Positions 38,654-51,798 are shown, counted from the first letter of the stretch. The stretch is 64,000 bases of DNA from Larix kaempferi (GCA_027924585.1 BSBM01001920.1:77501-141500); one strand, 5' to 3'. The notes: generated by a model not told the origin, from the sequence alone. A program made the numbers and translations.

Positions 38654-41600
38654 ATGGACTTATCTGAATTAAATTCCATTGTCAATGAAGAGTTGTATTG
38701 TTCATCTAGCCAAGATACTGGCAATGCAAGCAATGTGATCAAGCATGTTATTCAAGAACTTCCTAATTATGAAGATTTTTAAAACAATACTAATGAAGGG
38801 AAAGAATGTGATGATGATGAAGAGCTTCCTCCAAGTGGGGATCCTGAAGACAATAAGCAAGATGATGACAATTTTCCTCCCAGCGAGGATTTTGATGGGA
38901 ATAATGATGTTTTTTTCCGAGCATGCATGTACAGATAATGTTGATGGTTTTCTTCATAGCAATGAATCTAATGGAACGAATCATGATTTTCCTTCAAGCG
39001 AGGATTTTAATGGGACCAATGATGATTTTTCTCCCAGTGAGGATTTTTATGGGACTAATGATGATTTTCCTCCAAGTGAGGATTTTAATGGGACAGATGA
39101 TGATTTTGGTGAGGAAGAAGACATAAATAATGTTGAAGATGATTTACGTCCAAGCGAGGATTTCAATGGAACTGATGACGAGTTTCCTCCAAGTAAGGAT
39201 TTCTATGGCACCAATGATGAGTTACCTCCAAGCGAGTATTTCAATGGAAACGATTGTGACTTTCCTCCAAGTGAGGATTTCAATGACATGGGTGATGAAT
39301 TTACTCCAAGCAAGGATTTCAATGACAACGATGATGATTTTCCTGCGAGCGAGGATGTCAATGGCATCGATGATGATTTTCCTCCAAGCAAAGATTTTAA
39401 TGGCACCGATGATGATTTTCCTCTGAGTGAAGATTTCAATGGCACTGATGATGATTTTTCTCCGAGCGAGGATTTCAATGGCACAAATGATGATTTTCCT
39501 CCGAGTGAGGATTTCAATGGCACAAATGATTATTATCCTCCGAGCGAGGATTTCAATGGCACCGATGATCAGTCTGTTGACGATGAAGCCAAAAATGATG
39601 AAGACAATGATTCTCATCCAAGTAAGGATGTTACAGGCACCAATGATGAAGACAATCATTCTCCTCCAAGTAAGGAACTTACAGGAACCAATGATGACAA
39701 TGTTGAATCTGAAGAGTTCCCTTTCAGTGAAGAAATTCGTGGCATAAATAATGTTGATGGTGGCATTGATCTGTCAACAATTGAACAACTGCTTAGTGAT
39801 TATGAAAATAATTTTCATACTAAATTTGTTGATGAGATTTTCAATGAGGGGGGTCATATGCATCACAATTAAAACATTCATTCTAATGAGGATGTTGTTG
39901 CAGACATAATGGTCCAGAAAATGCAGCGACATAATCCAACACAGAGTAGGATTAAGTGTAGGACTAGACCTTTTTATGTCGATCTGAAGCATTCCAGTTA
40001 TACAAGGTCTAGGAAAGAATTGCTCACAAGTCCAAGTTCCATTATTCCTTTGATTTCGAGTGAGTGTTGCCACAAAAGTTGGTTGAAAATTTTAGGCTAC
40101 AATGATGCCTTGGAGAAAAGGAAGATGTATTTATCAATGAACAAAAGTATGGAAAATTCCTATTTAGTGGTGTGCATGATTTCTACTATGACAGGTTATG
40201 ATTATCACATTGGAAAAATTATGCTTTGTAGAAAGGCATTCAAACGGATTCACTTAATAGGTAATCTTTGATTATCAAGTATGCAGGCAAGACTAGAAAA
40301 GGATCTTACATTTTATTCTGATGATTATCAGGGACGAATCACTGGGCCATCAACACACATTGCAATATCATGGATGCATGATTTATTTTCCAAGCATGGA
40401 GAGAGTATGCCAAATAGAGAAACAATACACATTCCAGATAATTTCACAAGGTAGAAAATATACAACTTATACAAGGATTATGTTCAAGGTGGTCAAGGAA
40501 ATGGCAACTTCATCAGATATGCATATTTCACAAGAGTGTGGAAAAAGAAGTTCAACAATGTCCGCATTCCAAAGAGGTCAAGGATGGGAGTCTGCAGTAC
40601 ATGTGCTTCTCTGAAAGAAAGAAGGGATAGAAAGAGGTATGTTTAAAAAAAAAAAATCTTTAGATAAATGTCAATTATTAAAGCTACTTAACAAAAAAAA
40701 ATTGTTCTGTTGTTTGTAGATTCCATAATCAATGCACTGCAAGAACATTGCAATCAGCAATCAAATAAATGACAAAAGTTGTACAAACATCTCAAGAAGT
40801 GTTATGATGCTCCACATAAGTATATGGGTTTGATAATTGATGGCATGGATCAGAAAAAAAAACACTCTTGCCACATTTTTTCCGTGTGCCAAAGCATTTA
40901 AAGGAAGAAAATTTTATTCAGTTTCACTTGGTTGGGTGTATGGTTTTTAATGGTCAAATGATTCCAAGGTTTTACTTTACAGCTCCAAATATCCACAATG
41001 ATGCAAATTTGACCATCACCATAATTCACCATGTCATTACTCATTGGCCTGGTGATCTTCCTGAATTTCTATATCTACAATTGGACAACACAAGCCGAGA
41101 AAACAAAAATCAGGCCGTGTTTGGTTATCTAAGCATGCTTGTTGAATTGAGAATTTTCAAAAAGGTAAAAGTTGGTTTCCTTCTTGTTGGCCATACGCAT
41201 GATCATATTGATCAAATGTTTATCCATTTTGCAAGGACATTGAGGAGGAAGAAAGTCGGGATCCTACCACCATTGATTGAAATTGTAGGAAAAGCATACC
41301 ATCCAGAGCCTATTGTAAAGAAATTGGAAGAAATTGTTGACACGCGAAGATTTATTTTTGGATCGCATGGTGAAGAAAGGTGCATTGAAAAACTTAATGA
41401 CATTAGATTTCAGCATCAATTTCGTATAAAAAAGATTGATGGAAAAACGCTACTGTGGGGCAAGAAGTACTCAACTAGCACAAAATGGGGGCCTTCATCA
41501 GGTTTGGCATTTCTGAAATTCATCCCAGATCGTCAAATGTATACTTCAAATTTATTGTTATTTCAATCATCTGCAGAGATTCATAATGCAAGGAGACATA

Positions 41601-42492
41601 GTAGATATGTTGATTCTTCTCAATGCTTGGAATAAATCAAAAATTCTATCGAAGATACATATGAGTACTTTGATGTTGTTGATTCTGTTTGGTGGGAATC
41701 TTTTTTCATGGCGCAGATTGACATAATTTCAAACTCTACGAATGGAGATATATATTTGAAGACTCCATTTGCTTGGCCAGAAAGTTTATCAAATGAAAAC
41801 AAGGTAACAAATGTTGAACCTCGAGCTGTTGAGTTTTCTCAAATAGAGGAAAGATAAATGTATTCGGCTCTAGAAGATCATCCGCAAAGCATCAAGAGAT
41901 GGAAGACCTTTATAGGGGCTCAGTACTAGATATCAAGGAGGGTTGCATGATTGCATTTTTGGCTACAAATGATGCACGTCAGTATCCATTTTGGATTGCA
42001 AAAGTTATGAAGGTCAATAAAGAAAATGAAGAAGTAGTATCAGTAGAAGTACATTGGTATGCAACATATACACACCCATTTGATGGTGTGTACAAGGCAT
42101 AGATGGTGTTTGAGAAAAAGGTTTGCAGAAAGAGAAAAAGAAAGGGTCAAAAAATAAATCGTCGCCACATTGACACCTTGAAATTAGAGGAGGTTGATAT
42201 ACTTGTTTATGATTTCAAGTTGACAAAGAAAGACACTCTTCGCTCCAAGACTATAGAGATTATCAAGAGGTTGCTTCCAAAACTAGAAGTTGCAAGAAGG
42301 GAGTCTGTTAAAGCAAGCCGTAGATCTCGAAGGAATGTGACATTTTAAATGATGGGCATAGATGTAGACTCAGATGGTGCACCCATTGATAATAGAGAAG
42401 AATATGGGTCATGTACATCTTCATCCAATCCTTCATCTATACAAAATGTAGATGATGATAGGGTGTCAGAATCCATGGATGAATTTGAATAA
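38654..42492 (+). pseudogene. Decayed transposase-like gene (DUF7869-type)
   Basis: Starts MDLSELNS at 38654 with a stop at 38780-38782. An acidic repeat region follows (38982-39566). A cysteine/helical domain (39909-40271, CRKAFKRIHLIGN) comes next, then RMGVCSTCASLKERRDRKR (about 40583-40640) and GLIIDGMDQ (about 40828-40853). A nine-A run (40854-40862) shifts the frame into 40868-41635, which has LDNTSRENKNQAVF (41085) and VGHTHDHIDQMF (41186). A PWWP/BAH-like segment (YPFWIAKV, VEVHWYATYTHPFDGVY) and a basic, acidic tail end it at 42492. The D, D and GHTH series suggests an RNase-H-fold transposase; the DUF7869 name is from memory. The stop at 42346 is a lesion, because the partial copy at 50.5 kb reads through there. 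Confidence 0.72.
38982..39566 (+). repeat. Fifteen 39-bp repeats encoding DDFPPSEDFNGTN
   Basis: Fifteen consecutive 13-residue units of the pattern D-D/E-F-x-P-S-E/K-D-F-N-G-T-N/D, all in one frame. The region is strongly acidic. Unit 4 (DDFGEEEDINNVE) is the most divergent. Confidence 0.93.
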
Positions 42493-42933
42493 TTACACAT
42501 TAAGCATTTTAGATGCTTTTTATTAGTATGATGTTTGTAATTGAAAATCTAGAGGAGTTTTTGAATATTTATATGAACCATTTGATCTTGTATGGTCTAA
42601 TATATTATTTCATTATGAAACACATCATAATTTCTTTTTTTTATATGGTTAGAGTGATGAAATTATTTATGAAATTTGTTTTTTTGTTTAATATGCAAGT
42701 TTCCAAAAAGTTGTAATTTATCTCTTGAAGGAAATAACTTTTTTCCAATTTAGGGGTTGATTTTAAGGTTTTTGTAAACAACAGTATGGGATGTTTAGAC
42801 CATGGCCCTATTTTTTACCCTGAAAAAAAATACGCATATACTGGTATCACCACTTTTTATTTGGGGGTTGTTTTAGATGTTTTTTTTGCAAAAATCATCA
42901 TTTTTATGGCTAGAGTTCTCGTTCATAGTATAT

Positions 42934-42964
42934 AGTTCTCGTTTCATAGTATAAGTGGTTGGTG
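42934..42964 (-). repeat. Right terminal inverted repeat with flanking GGTG
   Basis: 42934-42960 is the exact reverse complement of 24905-24931, followed by GGTG (42961-42964). A near copy of its inner part (AGTTCTCGTTCATAGTATAT) lies directly inside at 42914-42933. A second copy with two substitutions lies at 51114-51140 in the duplicated block. Confidence 0.78.
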
Positions 42965-43620
42965 GACTAGAGATCGATCAACCTTTTATGGCCTACCCAC
43001 CTAAAATTTTTAACCGTCGAAACTAACCCGATAGAGTCACAGGGGTATTATTTCTCAAATTCATTTAAGTGGGTTGAGTGGAGTATTTCGGTCTTTTTAG
43101 GACCCAGACTAGCCAGTTGGTCGAGCCTGCTTGCACATCATCGATATCTTAGTCCAAAAATTATCTGATTTTAAATAGAGGAGCATGAGTGCCTTTGAAC
43201 TAGGAAGAGGTAAAATGAGCTAGGTTGAGGTCAATAAATGTTGTATTTTTTCACACAATCTAACGGAAAATGGTCACGGAATTAGGCGGGATAACTCCCT
43301 CAAAACAATATCCAGCACAGATCTACAAAATGGGGTTAAGGGAGGGAAACAAATTTCAAAACAAGTAACAATATTCACTTTATACAGAGTATAAATTATT
43401 GCTACGTGGAAGCTTCTCGTAAATTGAGATCATATTGGCAGCCTCCCCTATTAATTTATATGATGTTGCAAGGATTTTGTAATGTGACAAGGTTTTTCTC
43501 TATGCTCCGAACATGGAAGCCATTAACTAATTAATTCCACCATTAAATGCAGTGTAAGCATACCTATAATGCCATAAAGGAAAGAGTTCATCATTTAAAG
43601 CATCAACGTACCATATGTTC
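42965..43620. other. Flank between the right inverted repeat and satellite array B
   Basis: No gene seen. It is repeated at about 51145-51798 as part of a 3-kb duplication. Confidence 0.6.
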
Positions 43621-45810
43621 AGTAAGGGAGTGTGCAGTTTTTGCACACGAGGGTCAACTTTGCAAAATCATCCACCGGGCACTTATGGATAGCGTTCCCA
43701 GCTAGAACCTTCCTGGACACCCTTGCAGGACTCCCCAGAACCCAGTTTTGTTGCAAAGCTAGAATTCTATGCCCCTGGTAGGTATCCAGGAGGGGTCCCT
43801 GAAGGCCTTTTGGATGCGAGATAGAATGAGCCATAAAATGACGACCATGGCTCATATCGACAAACCGTCAACTCTGTTGGATTCAGAACATTGGGATAGT
43901 GCTATGGGTGGTCCTCTCCATTGGTCCCATGGTCCATGTGTCATCTTGTAGGTACATTTTGAAAACTAGGGTTTTGCTCAGTAAGGGATTATGCAATTTT
44001 TGCACATTGTGGTCAAATTTGCAAAATCATCAACCGGTGACTTATGGCTAGACTTAGCAGCTGGAACCTTCCTAGAAACACTTGCAAGACTCCCAAAAAC
44101 CCATTTTTGTTGCACGGTTGGAATTCTATGCCTTCGGTAGATATCCAACAGGTGTCCCTGAAGGAATTTTGGATGCGAGACAAAATGAGCCATAGAATGA
44201 CAATCTTGGCTCAGATCGACAAACCGTTGAATCCGTTGGATTTAGGACATCGAGATAGTTCAAGGGGTGCCTCTCTTCACCGGTCCCATGGCCCAGGTGT
44301 CATCTTGTAGGTCCATTTTGGAAACTAGGGTTTTGCTCAGTAAGGGAGTGTGCAATTTTTGCACACGGGGGTCAAATTTGCAAAATCATCCACCGGGAAC
44401 TTATGGATAGTGTTCCCAGTTGGGACCTTCCTAGGAACACTTGCAAGACTCCCCGTAACCAGGTTTTGTTGCATGGTTGGAATTCTATTCCCCCGGTAGG
44501 TATCCAGTAGGTGTTCCTAAAGGCCTTTTGGATGCGAGACGGAACGAGCCATAGAATCATGACCGTGGATCGGATCCACGAACCGTCAACTCCATTGGAT
44601 TTAGGACATCGGGATAGTGTTAGGAGCGCCCCTCTCCATTGGTCCCATGGCCCACATGTCATATTTTAGGTCCATTTTGGAAACTAGGGTTTTGCTCAGT
44701 AAGTGAGTGTGCAATTTTTGCACACGGCGGTCAAATTTGCAAAATCATCCACCCGAAACTTATGGCTCGCATTCCCAGCTGGAACCTTCCAAGACACACT
44801 TGCAGAGCACCCCGAAACCCGTTTTTGTTTCACAGATGGAATTCTATGCCCTCGGTAAGTACCCAACAGGTGTCCCTGAAGGCCTTTTGGATGCGAGACA
44901 GAACGAGCCATAGAATGAAGACCGTGGCTCGGATCGACAAAACGTCGACTCTGTTGGATTCAGGACATTGGGATAGTTCTAGGGGTGCCCCTCGCCCATG
45001 GTCCAATGGCCCAGGTGTCATTTGTAGGTCCATTTTGGAATCTAGGGTTTTGCTCAATAAGGGAGTGTGCATTTTTTGCACATGGGGGTCAAATTTGCAA
45101 AATCATCCACCGGGTACTTATGGCTAGTTTTTCCAGCTGGAACCTTCCTAAACACACTTGTAGGACTCCCAGGAACCTGATTTTGTTGCACGGTTAGAAT
45201 TCTATGCCCCTGGTAGGTATCTAGCAGGTGTCCCTAAAGACCTTTTCGATGCAAGTCAGAAGGAGCCATAGAATGATGACCGTGGATTGGATCAACAAAC
45301 CGTCGACTTTGTTGGATTCAAGTCATTAGGATAGTGCTAGGGATGCCCCTCTTCACCAGTCCCATGGCCCAGGTGTCATCTTGTAGGTCCATTTTGGAAA
45401 CTAGGGTTTTTCTCGATAAGGGAGTGTGCAATTTTTTCACACGGGGGTCAAATTTGAAAAATCATCCACCAGGCACTTATGGCTAGCAGTCCCAGCTGGA
45501 ACCTTCCTAGACACACTTGCAGGAATCCACAGAACCCAGTTTTGTTGCACGGATGGAATTCTATGCCTTTGGTAGGTATCCAGCTTGTGTCCCTGAAGGC
45601 CTTTTGGATGCGAGATAGAACGATCCATAGAATCACGACCGTGGCTCAGATCGACAAACTGTCAACTCTGTTGGATTTAGGACATCGGGATAGTGCTAGG
45701 GGTTCCCCTCTCCGCCGGTCCCATGTCCCAGGTGTCATCTTCTAGGTCGATTTTGGAAACTAGGGTTTTGCTCAGTAAGGGAGTGTGCAATTTTTGCACA
45801 TTTGGGTCAA
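43621..45810 (+). repeat. 360-bp satellite array B (about six units)
   Basis: AGTAAGGG-type starts occur at 43621, 43980, 44339, 44699, 45057, 45415 and 45774, again 358-361 bp apart. Same unit family as array A but opposite orientation. Units differ from one another by roughly a tenth by eye. Confidence 0.95.
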
Positions 45811-47199
45811 CTTTGAATTTTTTTGATTTTGATTCTAGAACTAGACATTCAAAGAGTGGCACTGAAACCTACCACACTGCACCCTTGGTATATTTCTATG
45901 TCCTTAGTGTGCCACATCATTTAACAACTCCTTAGTGTTCCAGTATATTTGGATTTTGAGTAATTAATGTCATTTTTAAGAATTCAAAGTTCCAAATAAA
46001 AAATGGAGGCAACATTTCATCGATGATATCCCTCTGATTTTTGCTAGCTTTGTTAGATCAAATTCCCCATGAAAATTTGCCATCAAGCTATGGGGGAATA
46101 CTTTCCAAATCACATTGAACAACCATTACATCTTCGTTTGTATCAATCAAGAAAATTCAATTTTAAATACATTTTCATATGAGGATAATCCATCCTTTTT
46201 ACAAACATAGTACCATGAACATCTTATTTTCCTTCATCAAAATAACATTATCAAGGAATATCATTAAACTAGTTAGGTATTTCATTTTCCATGGATTCTG
46301 TATGCTTACTTTTGCATTATGACAAGTGGAAAATGGACATATGAAATAGGTAAAGCACAAACCAGGGTCTTACATACTAGGGTTTAGTAAGGATAGGGTT
46401 TATATCTTTAACGATTTTATGAGAGTGAATTCAAGACCAGCTATTGGTTAGAATATTGGAACAAACTAGGGTCTTACAAACTAGGGTATATTTGTTACAT
46501 ATATTTGACCATATGTACATGAAGGCCCAATGAATTTTATTACACTTTAGTTCATGCATTCCTTGCCATTGTACTTGATACTTTGCCATTTTTGTTAGCA
46601 TGCTAGAGTAGGCACACTTCAACCAAACTGCATAGATGCTCGTTTACGTAGCATTTGATGAAATATGGTAGCATTGATGAAATGTGTAGCATTTATTAGA
46701 CTTCCTCTTAGTTTCTGAAAATGTCATAGGATTACATTGATGATATATGTAGCATGTTAATATTATGACAGAGGTTATTCAAACATATTTTGACTTATTT
46801 CATGCATGTGCTAAGTTCAATGAACTGTTGAAACATATTATTAGTTTTTTCCATTACGATAATGTTTTCATAACACAATGGTGAGATGTTACTTGATCAA
46901 TGTGCAATAAATGTAAGAGAATAAATATTGCTTAAAATTTAATTATATAAATTTAAATAGCATAATTTATCAATGTGGTTCAGAGATAAATCATCACAAG
47001 CACAAGTGGAAACTCAAGAGAGAATATGAAATATATTGTATCATGCATTGATAGTCGAATGTTTGTAATACAAAATATGGCAAAGTAGTCGGCCCTCAAA
47101 TGGCCTGTCAATGTAAATGTATCCCTAAGTACAACAATGTGTACATGTACATGTCAAAATACGTATATACAAGACTATGCAACATCAAAAATCAATCTT
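45811..47199. other. Intergenic; nothing recognised
   Basis: AT-rich, with scattered ACTAGGGT motifs near 46370-46490. No ORF with coding character. Confidence 0.5.
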
Positions 47200-48824
47200 T
47201 CACTTGTTTTTCCCTGACTTTCCTCTATCGACCATCTCCCTGGGATCGCTCTGCATCTTAGGAGTCTAGAAAAAAAAACATTATTTTTATCAAATAATTG
47301 CAATAATACACTACCATTAACAAACTTAAAACATTAACTTATGGCTAAATTATTTATGACAAACACTCACCAAATCCTCATGGGTTATAGATGTGAGAGG
47401 TTTGCTCATGGAGAGCCTCTCTATAGTTGTCCTCTGCAAATAATAGATCATATCTCAATTAATTCAACAATTCAACATTGATCAACATGTTTGGGTAAAT
47501 TGAATAAAAAAATTTGGTCATTAATGAACATCTCACCACAATAGGAGACCCGGTCAGAACCATGGATTGAGTAGAGGGGCCAGGCACTTCTGTCGCTAAT
47601 GGCCACAATCACCAAATGGGGAAATAGTTAGACATGCATGAATAAACAATATAGTGACATGGTTAAATACTATGCATTGTGATTGATGAAATACTTACCT
47701 ATGTATGACTTGTTCCTATTACAGATGCGGCACTAACTACAACATCAATGACCCTTGTTAGGTGAGGGGTAGATGGATCTCTCGTGTGTCTGCTATAGAG
47801 GAAAGCCACACCCTTTCTAGGAGTGGAGCCTCTCTTATACACTTGTGCCTTTTGCACATTTGGAATACGAGGAGATCCAACTGCTGACAGTCTATGAAGT
47901 ATAGAGGCTGGTGGCTACAATCACCAATACTGACAATGATGAAATACATACCGATGTACTGTATTGGTCAAAGAAATAGTATGTACTAACAAACTAACAA
48001 TGATGAAATACATACCGATGTACTGTATACTTCAATCAATTCTAAGAAACGGTCTTCCAATCATTATGTTTCCATGGGCACGCTATTGCTTGTATTCTCA
48101 CCAGGGCGGAGCTCACTAGATGAAATCATTTCCCTCTAAGGGGGATCTACAACCTACAATTGAGAAATTTGTAAATATTAGATCGTGTAGCATTAATTAA
48201 GTAACATGTGATAACAAACTAACATATATTAAAATAATGTCATGTTGGAATAGTTAGCTCAACATGAGATGTTGTCGCTAAAGGTATGACAACATCTTGT
48301 AACTCAAAAGGTTTTTCTGCACAAGCCTCTTGCGCCTCATGCCCTTCTGGTAGAAACTACACATTTTAAAATCATTAAAAATATTAGCAATCTATATATG
48401 TGTATAGTAAGGAAAAATAATTTACAAATGACACTAAATTCTTAACTGGATTTACTCATGTATTAAAATAATATCATGTTGAAATAGTTAACTCAGCGTG
48501 AGATGTTGTCGCTAAAAGTATGACAATATGATCTACATCGGGCGGTGCTGCTGCATGAGCCTCTTGCCCCTCATGCCCTTCTGGTATAAACTACAAGTTT
48601 TGAAATCATTAAAAATATTAGCAATCTATATATGTGTATAGTAAGGAAAAATAATTTACAAATGACACTAAATTGTTAACTGGATTTACTCATGTATTAA
48701 AATAATGTCATGTTGAAATAGTTACCTCGGCGTGAGATGTTGTCGTTGAAAGTATGACAACATAATCTACATCGGGCGGTGTTGGTGCATGAGCCTCTTG
48801 CCCCTCATGCCCTTCTGGTAGCAA
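47200..48824 (-). pseudogene. Spliced gene remnant with a triplicated exon (unknown product)
   Basis: Exons inferred on the minus strand from splice sites: three 99-bp copies (48824-48726, 48590-48492, 48356-48258), a damaged exon (about 48150-48014, ending LEDRFLELIEVYSTS), 47914-47699, 47595-47537, 47433-47371 and a last exon 47265-47202 ending SGKNK then TGA. Donors such as GTAAGT at 47698 and GTGAGT at 47370 and acceptors such as TTTGCAG and TTTCTAG are good. The 5' part is missing; an LTR fragment starts at 48920. The product is Ser/Pro/Thr-rich and I do not recognise it. Two of the three repeated exons have lost their GT donor. Confidence 0.5.
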
Positions 48825-48920
48825 CTACAAGTTTTAAAATCATTAAAAATATTAGCAATCTATATATGTGAATAGTAAGGAAAAATAATTTACAAATGAC
48901 ACTAAATTGTTAACTGGATT
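48229..48920 (-). repeat. Three tandem 234-bp units, each an exon plus intron
   Basis: TTAAAATAAT starts at 48229, 48463 and 48697, exactly 234 bp apart. Each unit holds a 99-bp exon encoding a variant of PEGHEGQEAHA and DVD-VVIL-TTSHAE. The third unit keeps the intact donor GAG/GTAACT. Confidence 0.85.
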
Positions 48921-50454
48921 GTAATGTCCCTAAAATTGAAAAAATTTAAAATTTTTCCTGTACATCTAACATCTTCCATTTAAGTAAATGTTTGGCAAAT
49001 TAACTTCAGTATTGGGAACATAAAGGAAGCCTTATCAATACAATGTAATTGCATAGTTTATATTCCTATCTATGAGTTTTGTTCTTGATTTAATTGAAGT
49101 GGTAGGTTTCACTTTTAATTCCGTGGAAGCGATAATGTTCTAAATATTTACATGGAAATTAATGGGTGATACAATTAGTTTTGTCGAATAGCCTAGGAAA
49201 GAAATGTACATGTTTAAACACTAAGGGTTCTATATTGGCATCTTGTTTCTAAATTATTAAAAGTCAAACTGTATGTAAGTTTAGACTAAGAACATGGATT
49301 AGTTTGTATATCTCTGTACTTTTATGAATCTTTTCATGCTCTTGAGGGGATGAAAACTGGTAGCACTGGCCTGGCTTACTTAGCATTTATGCTAGAGACT
49401 CCTTCTCTTTTTGTGGTATAGGTAATTGTGCTAAATCTACATACGTTTATAATATTTAATGAAGGACTTGGGTAAAAGATTGTATATTGCACTAAGTTTA
49501 TATCAATGGAAAACGATACCCCATAAGGGTTGTTTACTTCACTATAGGGAGTGGATACATAAATTCGATATTTAGTGGGGTTTGGTTTAACATTAACACT
49601 ACCATCGTAGTGCCATCCAGCTGGAGGGTATGGTAAGACTCCAGCGTCTAGTTTGGCTTTCGTTGTAATTCATTTTGTGTTTGAGGAGAGTGAGATCTGT
49701 AGGGTTTCGTTGTTTGCTTGGTAAGGGGGCAGAGCTCAGATACCTCTAGGTTATGAAGGTAGCCATGGATGCCAACGTTGGCCATGAGAATAGCTTAGGC
49801 AAACACTCCACTTAGTAGACAGTGAAGAAGGGCGTGAACCCATATTTTTAAGGTAAAAACACTTCCTCTACATTTCAGTCGAATTCATTTGTTTAGTTTG
49901 CTTTATGATTTATGCTACTTGTGAATAACGTACTCTTGTTTTCCTTGGTGACAGGGTATCGTCGTTGGGGGTTTGAGTTTGGTGTGAAGCGTTTTTCACA
50001 GCCAAGATGGCCATGGTAAGCCTAGTCTTTGTGGCCCTCTCCTCCTCTCAAGCGTATGCTTTGATTGCTGGTGTGTTTGCTCGATAATGTAAGAATTTTT
50101 ATGGAATGGTTTAACTCAGGAGTTTAAGCAAAATGTTATGTTTTGAGTATCAACTCGTGGCTAGGTCCGAGGAACAATCTAATTTGTATGATCCACAGTG
50201 TTGACTGTGTTGTAGCTTGTATGACATTTGAGATAGATGAAGCTTTTACTTTTCTCCTGTGTAAATTGATATATGGTTACGGCTTTTGGGGAAGACTCCT
50301 ATTAATAGAATGGTTCCTTATTTGACTTTTGTTAATTTTGTGGGTATAATTTAATACTTCTCTAAGCTCTATCTGCATGTTATTTTAATCAAAAAATATG
50401 GAACCGTTGGGGTTTAAGAAATCTCTCTGTGTGTTTATGTTTTACTCTTATGTG
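48920..50454. mobile_element. Degenerate LTR fragment, distantly like the Tekay-type LTR
   Basis: TGTAATGTCCC at 48920 interrupts the third 234-bp unit. The next bases (GAAAAAATTTAAAATTTTT) resemble the start of the LTR at 8906. CTGGCTTACTTAGC near 49370 and the splice-like GTAAGCCT near 50020 also have counterparts in the young LTR. It ends at the duplicated block without a visible CA end or second target copy. No pol domain. Confidence 0.5.
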
Positions 50455-50670
50455 CCAAAACTAGAAGTTGCAAGATGGGAGTCTGTTAAAGAAAGCTGTC
50501 GATCCCGAAGGAATGTGACATCTGAAATGATGGGCATAGATGTAGACTCAGATGGTGCACCCATTGATAATAGAGAAGAATATGGGTCATCTACATCTTC
50601 ATCCAGTCCTTTATCTGCAGAAAATGTAGATTCTAATGGGCTGTCAGAATCCATGGATGAATTTGAATAA
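50455..50670 (+). pseudogene. C-terminal fragment of the transposase-like gene
   Basis: Encodes PKLEVARWESVKESCRSR and onward to ESMDEFE and a stop. It corresponds to 42278-42492 but has sense codons where the other copy has the TAA at 42346. No upstream part of the gene is present. Confidence 0.85.
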
Positions 50671-51798
50671 TTACACATTAAGCATTTTAGATGCTTTTTA
50701 TTAGTATGATGTTTGTAATTGAAAATCTAGAGGAGTTTTTGAATTTTTATATGAACCATTTGATATTGTATGGTCTAATATATTATTTCATTATGAAATG
50801 CATCATAATTTCTTTGTTTTTATATGGTTAGAGTGATTGAATTATTTATGAAATTTGTTTTTTTGTTTAATATGCAAGTTTCCAAAAAGTTGTAATTTAT
50901 CTCTTGAAGGAAATAACCTTTTTCCAATTTAGGGGTTGATTTTAAGGTTTTTGTAAACAACAGTATGGGATGTTTAGACCATGGCTCTATTTTTTACCTC
51001 GAAAAAAAATACGTGTATACTGGTATCACCACTTTTCTATTTGGGGGGTGTTTTTGGTGTTTTTTTTGCAAAAATCATCATTTTTATGGCTAGAGTTCTC
51101 GTTCATAGTATATAGTTCTCGTTTCATAATATAAGTGGCTGGTGGACTAGAGATCGATCAACCTTTTATGGCCTACCCACCTGAAATTTTTAAACGTTGA
51201 AACTAACCCAATAGAGTCACAGGGGTATTATTTCTCAAATTCATTTAAGCGGGTTGAGTGGAGTATTTCGATCTTTTTAGGACCCAGACCAACCATTTGG
51301 TCGAGCCTTCTTGCACATCATCGATATATCGGTCCAAAATTTATGTGATTTTAAACAGAGGAGCATGAGCGCCTTTGAACTAGGAAGAGGTAAAATGAGC
51401 TAGGTTGAGGGCAATAAATGTTGTATTTTTTCACACAATCTAATGGAAAATGGCTGTGGAATTGGGCGGGATAACTCCCTCCAAACAATAACCAGCACAG
51501 ATTTACAAAACGGGGTTAAGAGAGGGAAACAAATTTTAAAACAAATAATAATATTCACTTTATACAGAGTATAAATTATTGCTATGTGGAAGCTTCTCGT
51601 AAATTGATCATATTGGAAACCTCCCCTATTAATTTATATGATGTTGCAAGGATTTTGTAATGTGACAAGGTTTTTCTCTATGCTCTGAACATGGAAGCCA
51701 TTGACTAATTAATTCCACCGTTAAATGCAATGTAAGCATCCCTATAATGCCATAAAGGAAAGAGTTCATCATTTAAAGCATCAACATACCGGATGTTC

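Larger units (their letters stand above)
24905..42960. mobile_element. Large decayed DNA transposon carrying a DNA methyltransferase gene (proposed)
   Basis: A perfect 27-bp inverted repeat brackets 18056 bp (about 13.0 kb after removing the nested 5,050-bp LTR and its duplication). The same four bases, GGTG, flank it on both sides. Inside, two decayed spliced genes point outward: a ParB-like plus methyltransferase gene (minus) ending 590 bp from the left tip, and a transposase-like gene (plus) ending about 440 bp from the right tip. A palindromic AT/GC-rich block lies between their starts. Seen: repeats, gene content and symmetry. Inferred: that they form one transposition unit. The 4-bp flank alone is weak evidence. 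Confidence 0.62.

Noticed and set aside
43619-45936. Recurrent 60-160 codon ORFs in the satellite arrays
   Set aside because: They recur with the unit on both strands and contain no domain; coding is not supported.
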